From: Noviherbaspirillum suwonense
GTDB taxonomy: Bacteria > Pseudomonadota > Gammaproteobacteria > Burkholderiales > Burkholderiaceae_D
Direction of reading: 5' to 3'
Length of the DNA: 64,000 nt
NCBI RefSeq assembly: GCF_900182955.1
Contig: NZ_FXUL01000007.1
Location: forward strand, 62,001-126,000
The notes beneath the pieces were generated by a model. That model did no database searches. It saw only the letters and a list, made by a program, of their open reading frames with translations, and was not told where the DNA came from. The translations under genes were made by a program, and so were the position numbers. Position 1 is the stretch's first letter. The number at the start of each line of letters is the position of its first letter. This document shows positions 9,108 to 17,853 of the stretch, piece after piece.

Positions 9108-9830
9108 TCAGGGATTACCCACGCGCCGGCGGTCCGCCGCCATCGCCGCGCCGAGCAATGCCACGCCCAATAGGATCCGGAATGCCGGGCGCGGTAACCA
9201 GCGCATGGCATCTACCACGACCGCCGGCGGTTGCTCCCGCTGCGGATCCGAACGGGTGCGTCGACCAGCTTGCTGCTCGTCCGCGGCGCCTGCAAACAAC
9301 GCAGTCATCGCGCCGACGAACGGCACCATGTCCTGTGGTCCGCGGCTGGTCACCCAGTTGCGGTCCCTTACCACTTCCTTGTCCAGCCAGGTGGCACCTG
9401 CGCTTACCATGTCATCGCGTATCCCCGGCCAGGAAGTCATGGTCCTTCCCGAGGTGAGTCCCGCGGACGCCAGCAGCCAGGGTCCATGGCAGAGCGTTGC
9501 AATCGGCTTGCCCTGCCGGTCGAACGAGCGCACGAAATCACGCGCCTTGGCGGACTGGCGCAAAAGGTCCGGGTTGATGAATCCGCCCGGTATCAGCAGT
9601 CCGTCGTATTCCGAAGGGGTTGCCCGGTCCAGCGTTTTATCGACGCGCACCATGCTTGCCGGTTCATGCAGATTGACGCCACGGATCCGCCCGGCATGCA
9701 GCGATACAATGTCGACCTTCGCTCCTGCTGCCTCGAGCGCTGCGACGGGCACGGTGAGTTCGACCTTTTCAAAGCCGTCGACTGCCAGCACGGCGATGCG
9801 GCGGCCCTTTAGTGTATTCAGTGCAGGCAT
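9108..9830 (-). CDS. DJ-1/PfpI family protein with hydrophobic C-terminal tail
   Basis: 240-aa protein whose first ~185 residues are a class I glutamine amidotransferase-like DJ-1/PfpI domain. It shows IAVLAVDGFEKVEL, the LLIPGGFINPDLLR loop and the nucleophile elbow ATLCHGPWLL, with Cys114 and His115. Members are proteases, chaperones or glyoxalase/deglycase-like enzymes; the exact activity cannot be told. The family usually ends near residue 185-190; here a further ~50 residues include an Arg/Gln-rich linker and a hydrophobic stretch (RILLGVALLGAAMAA) ending in basic residues, like a single C-terminal membrane anchor. That tail is unusual. The gene stands alone beside a decayed region. Confidence 0.85.
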   Translation of the reverse strand: MPALNTLKGRRIAVLAVDGFEKVELTVPVAALEAAGAKVDIVSLHAGRIRGVNLHEPASMVRVDKTLDRATPSEYDGLLIPGGFINPDLLRQSAKARDFVRSFDRQGKPIATLCHGPWLLASAGLTSGRTMTSWPGIRDDMVSAGATWLDKEVVRDRNWVTSRGPQDMVPFVGAMTALFAGAADEQQAGRRTRSDPQREQPPAVVVDAMRWLPRPAFRILLGVALLGAAMAADRRRVGNP

Positions 9831-11115
9831 ATATGTCCTCTAATACGGGGGAGAACTCGTTTGCGCGCGTCGCGCTACTTCAGCAGGAGATCGCCGGCGC
9901 GGCTTCGTTTGAACACGTAGCGCTGCCGTTGATTCATGGACCGATACCAGTTCCCATTTCGCGGTGGCGCGATGATGTCCCGGTGGGGCCAGCTTCGGCG
10001 ACTCCGATACCGCCGGACCAGCCATGGCTGCATCTTCATTGGCCATGAAGGTATTCTTCCTAGTAGAGTTTGACGATCCGCGGCCTTCGCAAGATGCGAG
10101 AAGGTCGGCGGCATCACGGACTCAGTGTAGGAATGTGAACTGCTTTGCACACGGAAGTTCAATAAAAAGGCGAACACATCACGGTGTCAAAACAACGACT
10201 CTGCACGCTTCGGCTGCAGTTTATTCTGCTTTCAGAATGGGACGCCTCCGGCACCAACATCCGGACCCTCCCATCAGCCTTTCGGTTTCGATCCAGGTAG
10301 GGGATAACGTCGAGCGCTGTCAGTCGAGCTAGTTGCGGCTTTCTGCTATCGATGAGACGCGATGCTGAAGGAGAATGTCGAGCTTGCTGGAGACCGGGGT
10401 CGCTCACGCGCTGGCCCTTATGGGACAAGGACGATCAGTGAAGACGGTTTCCCGCGCGCCCTGGTTGGCACGCATCGATGAGCACGGGGAAATGGAAAAA
10501 TGTATCGATCGACTCGAATGCCGATCTGCGCAAGATTTTATGAAAGCGGCAGAAAAGCCACAGGTTACACAGAACTCATAAACAGATGCTAAACCAAACA
10601 ATCGTGGATGAATTGAATGGGGAATTGATCTACCAAACACCCCCTTCGCTTCACGTCGGGATTTACCTGGCTTCGTCCAACACACGGCTTCCGCCGAGCG
10701 TTTTTGCCTACGTGAGCGAGCGCCGAACTGAAGCATAGTCAGCCCGGCTCTGCGGTGAAGCCAGCGGTTGTGTTCGGGGCTATTTGAACTAGCTATATTG
10801 CATTCAATGCCAGAGCAGGCCGGGTCTAATGGTGGTGAAGCCAGCGTGGCTTTTTGGGTAGACGCTGGCCTCACAATGACTAAATGCAGATCACCCCTGA
10901 GGGCGGCAAGCTATCAGAGCGTGGAGCTGCAGTCCGCATCACCATCTTGCATCATTTGCTTTTGTTCGGTTTGACTCAGCGACCAGACGGTCGAGCTACG
11001 CGGTTTGGACATCTATTTTGGCTCGTGATGCATCGGTGCCCCTACATAAATGCAGGAGAAACCCGCACTGAATCGGCTTGGCTTCGGAACGGAAAGAACT
11101 GATCAATTGACCCGT
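9831..11115. other. 1.3-kb gap with no convincing gene
   Basis: Several open frames exist on both strands, but none shows family motifs, good codon structure or a ribosome binding site. Frames such as 10404-10874 (-) have compositionally odd translations rich in Arg, Ser and Cys. It is probably decayed DNA. A 13-base direct repeat lies inside it (10754 and 10834). Confidence 0.4.
10754..10846. repeat. 13-bp direct repeat, 80 bases apart
   Basis: GGTGAAGCCAGCG occurs at 10754-10766 and again at 10834-10846. Flanking bases are partly similar. It lies within the low-coding gap and may be a remnant of a duplicated or inserted segment. Confidence 0.35.
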
Positions 11116-11283
11116 TCAACTCCGGCGTAACGGATGCACGCGCGAGACGGCCCCCCACGCTTCGGCCCATCGTTGGGCTTTCTCCTTCTCGGCCTCCGTC
11201 GTCGCGCGCGTTACGCGGTCGGCCGCGAGTTTTTCTCGCTCTTTTGCTGAAATGTGGCGTTCATGTAGATCCCGGTATCCCAT
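11116..11283 (-). CDS. Small charged hypothetical protein, 55 aa
   Basis: Unrecognised small gene. It has a strong ribosome binding site (AGGAGGAAAT immediately before ATG) and a promoter-like pair upstream, so it is likely real. The translation starts MGYRDLHERHISAKEREKL and continues with alternating acidic and basic residues and Ala, predicted as one long helix, ending HPLRRS. No signal peptide, membrane segment or Cys. It lies between a decayed gap and unrelated genes, and no function is assigned. Confidence 0.6.
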   Translation of the reverse strand: MGYRDLHERHISAKEREKLAADRVTRATTEAEKEKAQRWAEAWGAVSRVHPLRRS

Positions 11284-11689
11284 ATTTCCTCCTGAAGCTA
11301 GACTGCATACTATAAATCTAATCGTAAACGTGGCGGGTGTGCAATGGCGGAAGCAGCTGGCATGCCCAGAGACAGGCTTAGGATGATGACGGATTCTTGC
11401 AAGGTGGACATTGTGACTGTTCCCTTTTCACCGGCAGTCAATGATGCCATACCCATGGTGGCCAGCGCTGTGGGATTCGACCAGCACTGGGGCGTCAAGG
11501 CTAAGCGCCTGCCATGGAAGAGTAAGGCGGCATTGAGAGCACACGGGCGACTGGTCACTGTTGATCGACAACTGCCGGACACTCACCGCCTGGAGTCGGG
11601 CAGCAAATGTCGCAGGGTAGCCGGCGCTGCCGCTGACGTCTCCTTACCCTTTCCGTATGTGAAACTTCACCACAGTAGAGAATGAAATC
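11284..11689. other. Gap containing only the small-gene promoter
   Basis: Apart from the minus-strand promoter at 11316-11344 I see no gene. The frames 11344-11685 (+) and 11310-11582 (-) overlap each other and neither has recognisable motifs. Confidence 0.4.
11316..11344 (-). promoter_or_regulatory. Promoter candidate for the 55-aa gene
   Basis: On the minus strand TTGCAC (11344-11339), a 17-base spacer, then TTAGAT (11321-11316) fit a sigma-70 promoter. Initiation would fall near 11309, about 26 bases before the start codon. Confidence 0.45.
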
Positions 11690-12031
11690 ATGACAAAGTA
11701 TCTTATTGCCTTTCCCGCGAGTGCGCTGAATGTTCCAGCCGAGGACATGCCTGATGTGAGTGTTGCGGCGCATGCGGTTGTCCGACAGGCGAAAGCGGAG
11801 GGGGTCTACGTGTTTGGCGGCGGAATCAACGGTGAAGTCGCGCCAGTGATGGTTGCAGCGGACGGAAGCTGCACAACGGAGTCATACCGCCAGTTCCGGG
11901 AATTCGATGGGGGCTTTTGTGTCTTAGAGCTTCCGTCCAGGGCAGTTGCCGTCCAATGGGCCGCGAAAATGGCTGCAGCCTGCCGCTGTGCACAAGAGCT
12001 TCGCGAGTTTTACTACGACCCGGAAAGCTGA
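11690..12031 (+). CDS. YciI-like (YCII/DGPF domain) protein
   Basis: 113-aa single-domain cytoplasmic protein. The opening MTKYLIAFPASAL, the segment VVRQAKAEGVYVFGGGI and the later strand GGFCVLELPSRAVAVQWAAKMAAACR follow the YCII ferredoxin-like alpha-beta layout, ending ELREFYYDPES where YciI proteins have a conserved acidic tail. Family members are small dimers with a putative His/Asp active site and no settled function; some associate with ECF sigma factor genes, but none is visible here. The ribosome binding site is weak (AGAGAATGAAATC). It is followed by a nucleotidyltransferase-like gene on the same strand. Confidence 0.7.
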   Translation: MTKYLIAFPASALNVPAEDMPDVSVAAHAVVRQAKAEGVYVFGGGINGEVAPVMVAADGSCTTESYRQFREFDGGFCVLELPSRAVAVQWAAKMAAACRCAQELREFYYDPES

Positions 12032-12189
12032 ACAGGAGCAGCGGCAAGATAGGCGCCTTAGCTGGGTCAGCATTGCGTGCAACCTCTACGCATGCGCGAA
12101 AATGCGCTGCCGGGTTCGGCCAGGGGTGGTCATTCCGCAAGTCGGCCCCTCAGATAGCGGCGCCAATCCCGACAGGCACATTGAAAGAA

Positions 12190-12768
12190 ATGTTCATGGA
12201 TTTATTTGGACAACTGCAGTCGCTGATCGCTGCGGATGAGCAACGGATGCGCATCCTCCGTATCGTGCGAGGGCTTGACCTGCCCGATTGTTGGGTTGCG
12301 GCGGGATTCGTGCGTAGCTGTGTCTGGGACGATCGGCACCGGCGTTCGCCGTCGCCACTGCCGAGCGATATCGATGTGATTTGGTACGATCCAATACAGG
12401 TGTGGCCGGGGCACGACGCTGTAATGCAATCGACGTTATATTCGCTGGACAGCACGCTTGAATGGTCAGTCAAGAACCAGGCACGTATGCATGAGCGTAA
12501 CGCGGATCAACCTTACTCGTCTGCGACGGACGCGATGCGTTATTGGCCAGAAACGGCGACGGCGGTGGGCGTCCGGCTTAATGATCAGGGGGTCATCGAC
12601 GTCGCTGCGCCCTTTGGTCTGACCGACTTTTTCGCGCTGCTCGTGCGGCCAACAGAACGGTTCGGGACCGAAAAGCGCTCGATCTATGTTGATCGGATTC
12701 GCAGCAAGGACTGGCAAGCCGTCTGGCCCAGCCTCAGGATCGAAATGCCGCCCGTCGAACCGGATTGA
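12190..12768 (+). CDS. Nucleotidyltransferase family protein (PF06042-like)
   Basis: 192-aa protein of the DUF925/nucleotidyltransferase group. Characteristic stretches are WVAAGFVRSCVWD and the acidic metal-binding strand LPSDIDVIWYDP, equivalent to the DxD motif of the Pol-beta superfamily. It ends with LTDFFALLVRPTERF and YVDRIRSKDWQAVWPSL, also family-typical. The frame is open well upstream (from 11917), but that part overlaps the YciI-like gene and is composition-poor, so the start is placed at 12190; 12196 is an alternative. The nucleotidyl acceptor is unknown. No partner gene suggests a toxin-antitoxin or resistance role. Confidence 0.75.
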   Translation: MFMDLFGQLQSLIAADEQRMRILRIVRGLDLPDCWVAAGFVRSCVWDDRHRRSPSPLPSDIDVIWYDPIQVWPGHDAVMQSTLYSLDSTLEWSVKNQARMHERNADQPYSSATDAMRYWPETATAVGVRLNDQGVIDVAAPFGLTDFFALLVRPTERFGTEKRSIYVDRIRSKDWQAVWPSLRIEMPPVEPD

Positions 12769-13062
12769 ACCCACCGCTTGGCTTAAACATCGGTCAAAGG
12801 GCGCGCTGATCCGTTCCTGCTGCAAAACAGGACGACTTCTTTATCCCCAGCTTTTAGCGATTGAAGCGGCGAAACCTTTTCTTTGGTCCGCTGCCGGGCA
12901 CAGGCTTGCGCGGCAAATGTGCGCGCGGCGTCGGGCATGCGCGGCGCTGCGCATCTTGCGACGGTGCGGGTAAGGGCCGTCAGTGTCGCGCCGAAGGCGT
13001 CCGGCAGGAAGGACGTTCTGAAAAAGGCGTGCTGTCGGGCGGTATCGAAAGACGCACGGCGG

Positions 13063-14010
13063 TCAGACCGTGCGACGCAATGACGGCCACCTGCCACTGT
13101 CGCATAGCTCGTCCACCAGTCGCATGATCAGCTCTGCTACGGCCCGCTTCGCATTCGTCGCCGGGATGTTGTTCGACATGCAGATGCCCAGCGTGCGGGA
13201 TATCTGGGCCGGGTCGATGCGCCTGGCCGTGAGTCGGCCCTGCAGGACTTCCTGCTCGACCAGGGCCAGCGGCATGATGGTGTTGCCCTTGCCGGCCTCG
13301 ACCGCGCTTTTCAGGATGTGCACGGAATTAATCTCGGCAAACAGCGAGGGCATGCGCATGCCTTGCCGCACCACGGTCTCCTCGATGATGGTGCGGATGC
13401 AATGGCTGTGCTGCAGGCCCGACAGCATCAGCGGCCCGGCAAGCGCCTCCTGGAGGCTGATGTCGGCTTGGTCGGAGCTGTTCGCCTGCGGGACGTGCGC
13501 CGGCTTCACCAGATAGAAATCTTCTTCCGCGATCGGGCTGAAGGAAAAGCCCTGCAGGCGGACGTTCGAGGTGAAGACTGCCAGGTCGACGCGGCCCTGC
13601 CACAGTTGTTCGAGCAAATTGCCGGTCAGTTCCTCGTTGATGTGCAGGGAAATATTCGGCAACTGCGCCTGCACGGCATTGATCAGCGGGAGCGCCAGGG
13701 CCACCGACGCGCTTTGCGGCACGCCGACCACGACATTGCCGAAGATGGCGTCGGTCGAGAAATGCACGGCTTCCCGGGCGTCGCCCATCTGCTTCAGGAT
13801 GGCCTTGCCATATTCGTAGAACACCTTGCCGCTTTCGGTTGGAAAGACGCCGCTGCGGCTGCGATGCAGCAACTGCACGTCGAGATCGGCCTCCAGGTCC
13901 GATATCTGTTTGCTCAGCGCCGACTGCGCCACGAACAGCCTTCCTGCCGCGCGCGAAACACTGCCGCTATCGACCACGGCTAGAAAATACCTGATTTGCC
14001 TGATTTCCAA
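13063..14010 (-). CDS. LysR-family regulator (Nac/Cbl-like)
   Basis: 315-aa LysR-type regulator. The N-terminus MEIRQIRYFLAVVDSGSVSRAA, then LFVAQSALSKQISDLEADL and VQLLHRSRSGVFPTESG, is the helix-turn-helix domain. The effector domain includes GNVVVGVPQSASVALALPLI and GKGNTIMPLALVEQEVL, a pattern seen in the nitrogen-assimilation/CynR-like branch. It is divergent from the FAD-linked oxidase gene, 221 bases between starts, and most likely controls that gene and the MFS transporter behind it (inference from layout). Confidence 0.92.
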   Translation of the reverse strand: MEIRQIRYFLAVVDSGSVSRAAGRLFVAQSALSKQISDLEADLDVQLLHRSRSGVFPTESGKVFYEYGKAILKQMGDAREAVHFSTDAIFGNVVVGVPQSASVALALPLINAVQAQLPNISLHINEELTGNLLEQLWQGRVDLAVFTSNVRLQGFSFSPIAEEDFYLVKPAHVPQANSSDQADISLQEALAGPLMLSGLQHSHCIRTIIEETVVRQGMRMPSLFAEINSVHILKSAVEAGKGNTIMPLALVEQEVLQGRLTARRIDPAQISRTLGICMSNNIPATNAKRAVAELIMRLVDELCDSGRWPSLRRTV

Positions 14011-14231
14011 TTATTCGTCTCCGGGCCTATGCCTCTTGTTGGCGCTTCTTTCCTTTTTCCAATTACCCGATCATCTTCGCAGGTATTCCGTATCGAGTCA
14101 TCTCGAAACGAGAACAATGGATATGCAATCGATATGACGTCCCGCGTCTGGTTTCACAGTAACCTGTGCCGTCATTCAGCCATCGCCAAAGTGCTGCAGG
14201 CCGTGGCGATGCATTAGAACGGAGACAACCC

Positions 14232-15647
14232 ATGACTGCACTATTCAATCGCACGCATGCAGGGCAGACGGCCCTACCGGCTCAATTCCAGGAAGCAATG
14301 AGCGCCTTGCTCGAGGCGCGCTTTACGATGTCCCTCCCGGTGCGCGAGCATCACGGCAAGGATGAATCGCCGTTCGGCATCATCGCCCCCGATGCGGTCG
14401 CGTTCGTCAACAGCACCGACGAAGTGGCGGCCGTAATCCGGCTTTGCGGACAGCATCGCGTGCCTGTCATTCCGTTCGGCGCCGGCACGTCGATCGAAGG
14501 CCATTTCCTCGCTCCGCATGGGGGCATCAGCCTCGACCTCAGCGGCATGAATGCCGTGATCGCGGTCCATGCGGAAGACCTGACCGTCACGGTCCAGGCA
14601 GGCGTATTGCGCAAGCAGCTGAATGAGGAAATCAAGCATACCGGCCTGTTCTTCCCGATCGATCCCGGCGCCGACGCGTCCATCGGCGGCATGTGCGCGA
14701 CCCGCGCGTCGGGCACCAATGCCGTGCGCTACCAGACCATGCGCGAGAACGTGCTGGCGCTGACGGTCGTCACGCCCGAAGGCAAGATCATCCAGACCGG
14801 AACCCGCGCGCGAAAGTCGTCGGCCGGCTACGACCTTACGCGCGTCTATGTCGGCAGCGAAGGCACGCTTGGCATCATCACCGAGGTCACGCTGCGCGTA
14901 TTCCCGCAGCCGGAAGCGCTTTCCGCGGCGGTCTGCGCCTTTCCAACCGTCGCCAGCGCCGTGCAGACCGTCATCGAGACGATACAGATGGGCGTGCCCA
15001 TTGCGCGGGTCGAATTCGTCGATGCGTTGTCGATCCGGGCGATCAACCGGCATGACAAGCTCGATCTCGCCGAAATGCCGACGCTCTTCTTCGAATTTCA
15101 CGGCAGCGCCAGCGGCGTGGCCGAACAAGCTGAAACGGTGCAGCAGATCGCGGCGGGCAACGACGGCCATCGCTTCGAATGGGCTACCCATCCCGAGGAC
15201 CGCAAGAAATTGTGGAATGCGCGCCATAGCGCCTACTTCGCCGCCCTGCAGCTCAAGCCCGGCTGCAAGGCCGTGGTCACCGACGTATGCGTGCCGATTT
15301 CCCGGCTGGCCGAATGCGTGACCGCGACGGACGCGGATCTGCAGGCGTCGTCGCTGCCATGCCCGATCGTGGGCCATGTCGGCGACGGCAACTTCCATGT
15401 GATCATCCTGATCGACCCGCACAAGCCGGAGGAGCGGGAGGAAGCCGAGGGGATCAACGCCAGGATCGTCGAACGCGCGCTGGCGATGGAAGGCACCTGC
15501 ACCGGCGAACATGGCATCGGCATGCACAAGAAGGAATTCCTGCGGACGGAGCAGGGCGATGACGCGCTGGACGTCATGCGCGCGATCAAGCGGGCGCTGG
15601 ACCCGATGAACCTGCTGAACCCGGGGAAGATATTCGAGCTCGATTGA
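14232..15647 (+). CDS. FAD-linked oxidase, GlcD/D-lactate dehydrogenase type
   Basis: 471-aa VAO/PCMH-fold flavoprotein. The start at 14232 follows CGGAGACA; upstream frame extension is ignored. The FAD-binding half has VPVIPFGAGTSIEGHFLAPHGGISLDL (FAD pyrophosphate loop), DPGADASIGGMCATRASGTN and GSEGTLGIITEVTLR. The C-terminal FAD-oxidase domain ends with ICPIVGHVGDGNFHVI-like sequence (PCPIVGHVGDGNFHVIIL), GEHGIGMHKKEFL and MDPMNLLNPGKIF-like LDPMNLLNPGKIFELD. Such enzymes oxidise 2-hydroxyacids (D-lactate, glycolate, D-2-hydroxyglutarate) and pass electrons to quinone or cytochrome. The following ACS-type MFS gene suggests uptake of the acid oxidised here. Exact substrate unknown. Confidence 0.9.
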   Translation: MTALFNRTHAGQTALPAQFQEAMSALLEARFTMSLPVREHHGKDESPFGIIAPDAVAFVNSTDEVAAVIRLCGQHRVPVIPFGAGTSIEGHFLAPHGGISLDLSGMNAVIAVHAEDLTVTVQAGVLRKQLNEEIKHTGLFFPIDPGADASIGGMCATRASGTNAVRYQTMRENVLALTVVTPEGKIIQTGTRARKSSAGYDLTRVYVGSEGTLGIITEVTLRVFPQPEALSAAVCAFPTVASAVQTVIETIQMGVPIARVEFVDALSIRAINRHDKLDLAEMPTLFFEFHGSASGVAEQAETVQQIAAGNDGHRFEWATHPEDRKKLWNARHSAYFAALQLKPGCKAVVTDVCVPISRLAECVTATDADLQASSLPCPIVGHVGDGNFHVIILIDPHKPEEREEAEGINARIVERALAMEGTCTGEHGIGMHKKEFLRTEQGDDALDVMRAIKRALDPMNLLNPGKIFELD

Positions 15648-15722
15648 GCCGGCAGTGCGGCGGCAAAGGGCCGCAGGGGACAAGCCGGCGATCGCCGGAT
15701 AACCATAATTGGAGACAAAAAA

Positions 15723-17024
15723 ATGAGTGACATCACGGCAGAAGGCGTGCGCTTCAACGATACGGCCAATATCGACCGGATCTACAAGAAAATCACCTGG
15801 CGGCTGATCCCGTTCCTGTTGTTCTGCTACATCCTGTCCTACCTGGATCGGGTCAATATCGGCTTTGCCAAGCTGCAGATGCTCAGCGACCTGCAATTCA
15901 GCGAAGCGGTCTACGGCCTGGGCGCCGGCGTGTTCTTCCTCGGGTATTTTTTCTTTGAAGTGCCCAGCAATATCATCATGCACAAGGTCGGTGCGCGACG
16001 CTGGATTGCCCGGATCATGATCTCCTGGGGCATCCTGTCGGCCGCGATGATGTTCGTCAATAGCGCCACCTCGTTCTATGTGCTGCGCTTCCTGCTGGGG
16101 CTGGCGGAGGCCGGTTTTTTCCCCGGCATTATCTATTACCTCACCCGCTGGTATCCGGCCGACCGGCGCGGCCGCGCAACATCGCTTTTCCTGACGGCGA
16201 TTGCGCTTGCCGGCGTCATCGGCGGGCCGGTGTCGGGCTGGATCCTGCGCGACACCAATGGCCTGGCGGGTCTCGCGGGCTGGCAGTGGATGTTCCTGAT
16301 CGAGGGCATTCCGTCGGTGCTTGCGGGCTTCTTCCTGCTGCGCTTCCTAGACGACAAGGTCGAGGATGCAAAGTGGCTGACCGAAGCCGAACGACGCGAA
16401 GTCGTTGCGCTGCTGCAGAAGGAAGAGGTCACCAAATCCCATTCCACCATCGGCAAGGCGTTTTCCAGCGGCCGTACCTGGCTGCTCAGCATCATTTATT
16501 TCCTGTTCGTCTTTTCGCTGTATGGCATCAGCTTCTGGCTGCCGACGATCATCAAGGCCGCCGGCGTGAAGGATGCGCTCAATATCGGCCTGCTGAGCGC
16601 CTTGCCATGGGCGGCCGGCGTGATCGCAATGGTGCTGATGGCGCGCAGCGCTGACCGGTGCGGCGAACGGCGCTGGCATATCGCGATTCCGTCGGTGCTG
16701 GGCGCCATCGGCTTCCTCATTGCCGTGAAATTCAATGCCAATGTGCCGATTGCCATGCTAGGCATGTCGATTGCAACAATGGGCATCATGAGCGCGCTGC
16801 CGATTTTCTGGAGCATTCCGACGGCCTACCTGGGCGGCGCGGCGGCGGCGGCCGGCATTGCGCTGATCAACTCCTTCGGTAATCTGTCCGGCTTCGTCGG
16901 TCCGTCATTGATGGGCTGGATCAAGGAAGTTACCGGGTCGCTCGACAATGGCGTCTACATGCTGGCAGGCTGCCTGCTGATGGGCGGCCTGCTGACGCTC
17001 TTCACGTCGTCCAAGCTGCGCTGA
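15723..17024 (+). CDS. MFS transporter, anion:cation symporter (ACS) type
   Basis: 433-aa permease with 12 predicted membrane helices. The first helix and loop PFLLFCYILSYLDRVNIGFAKL carry the ACS family DRxNxG signature, and helix 4-5 has RFLLGLAEAGFFPGIIYYLTRWYP, also typical (ExGFFPG). These carriers import organic anions such as phthalate, tartrate, hexuronates or 4-hydroxyphenylacetate with H+ or Na+. GGAGACA lies six bases before ATG. It follows the FAD-linked oxidase by 75 bases and is probably in the same operon under the divergent LysR gene. Substrate is likely a hydroxyacid (inference). Confidence 0.92.
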   Translation: MSDITAEGVRFNDTANIDRIYKKITWRLIPFLLFCYILSYLDRVNIGFAKLQMLSDLQFSEAVYGLGAGVFFLGYFFFEVPSNIIMHKVGARRWIARIMISWGILSAAMMFVNSATSFYVLRFLLGLAEAGFFPGIIYYLTRWYPADRRGRATSLFLTAIALAGVIGGPVSGWILRDTNGLAGLAGWQWMFLIEGIPSVLAGFFLLRFLDDKVEDAKWLTEAERREVVALLQKEEVTKSHSTIGKAFSSGRTWLLSIIYFLFVFSLYGISFWLPTIIKAAGVKDALNIGLLSALPWAAGVIAMVLMARSADRCGERRWHIAIPSVLGAIGFLIAVKFNANVPIAMLGMSIATMGIMSALPIFWSIPTAYLGGAAAAAGIALINSFGNLSGFVGPSLMGWIKEVTGSLDNGVYMLAGCLLMGGLLTLFTSSKLR

Positions 17025-17051
17025 CGATCTTTAAAGCCATTAAAGGGACGA

Positions 17052-17124
17052 GGCCGCCGGCGGCGGGGAATGGGCGATGGCGCAGAGACGCTGCTAAAAG
17101 CCCATTCCCCCGCTCACGGCGGCC
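17052..17124. repeat. Long imperfect hairpin downstream of the MFS gene
   Basis: GGCCGCCGGCGGCGGGGAA with TGGGC (17052-17075) pairs with 17100-17124 (GCCCATTCCCCCGCTCACGG onward), giving ~24-base arms with a few mismatches around a 24-base loop. No U-run follows. It may act in transcription ending or mRNA 3'-end stability between convergent genes. Confidence 0.55.
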
Positions 17125-17261
17125 GCATGCGTCTGGCGTCCGGTCGATGTGATCGGGCACCATCCTTTAATGAACGACGCCGCACGGAATGCGATGCCGC
17201 GCCGCTTCGCACCAGCCTGCGCTTTCGTCCGAAGCCATAAAAGCGCGCCCAGGCCGCCAAA

Positions 17262-17720
17262 TCAAAAGGGCGGCGCATTCCGCATCAGCACGGTCTTGAG
17301 TGCAAAGCTCGATTTGATATGGGCGACGCCCGGTATCCGGGTCAGCGTATTGACCAGGAAGGACTGGTAGGTATGCAGGTCGCGGACCACGACGCGCAGC
17401 AGGTAATCCGCATCGCCTGTCATCAGGAAGCAGCTCATCACTTCCGGCACTTGCGCCACCCGTTCCTCGAACAAGGTCAGCGCTTCCACCGCCTGCTTGT
17501 CCATCGCGACTGAAACGAAGACCACCAGCTCCCCGCTCAGCCGCGTCTCATCCAGACGCGCGAAATAACCCTGGATGTATCCCTCTTCTTCCAGCAGGCG
17601 CACGCGCCGCAGTGTCGGCGTCAGCGACAGCCCGATCTGTTCCGCCAGGTCGCGCCAGCTGACGCGTCCATCATTGGCGAGCGCATTAAGGATTTTGAAA
17701 TCAAATTTATCGAGTTTCAT
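17262..17720 (-). CDS. Lrp/AsnC-family transcriptional regulator
   Basis: 152-aa regulator of usual Lrp length. Residues 1-60 are the winged helix: LDKFDFKILNALANDGRVSWRDLAEQIGLSLTPTLRRVRLLEEEGYI. The C-terminal RAM effector domain has VFVSVAMDKQAVEAL, VPEVMSCFLMTGDADYLLRVVV and the end IPGVAHIKSSFALKTV. It is divergent from the fused indolepyruvate ferredoxin oxidoreductase gene, with 133 bases between starts. Because Lrp proteins often sense amino acids, control of aromatic amino acid (arylpyruvate) breakdown is a reasonable inference. Confidence 0.94.
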   Translation of the reverse strand: MKLDKFDFKILNALANDGRVSWRDLAEQIGLSLTPTLRRVRLLEEEGYIQGYFARLDETRLSGELVVFVSVAMDKQAVEALTLFEERVAQVPEVMSCFLMTGDADYLLRVVVRDLHTYQSFLVNTLTRIPGVAHIKSSFALKTVLMRNAPPF

Positions 17721-17853
17721 TATGAATGAACTATTACGAGTTTAGCAGTAGGTCAAAACATCTAAAACGGCAATTAATCGTAGTCGTTTTTGGTCTCAAT
17801 TGCTAGCGTGCCCGCCCTATACTTTTTACCGTACAAAAGCGATTGGAGAACGC

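Noticed and set aside
10404-10874. 156-aa minus-strand frame in the low-coding gap
   Set aside because: No motif, no ribosome binding site and odd composition; not enough to call a gene.
14274-15983. 569-aa open frame on the minus strand
   Set aside because: Antisense to the FAD-linked oxidase; composition and lack of motifs mark it as a GC-frame artefact.
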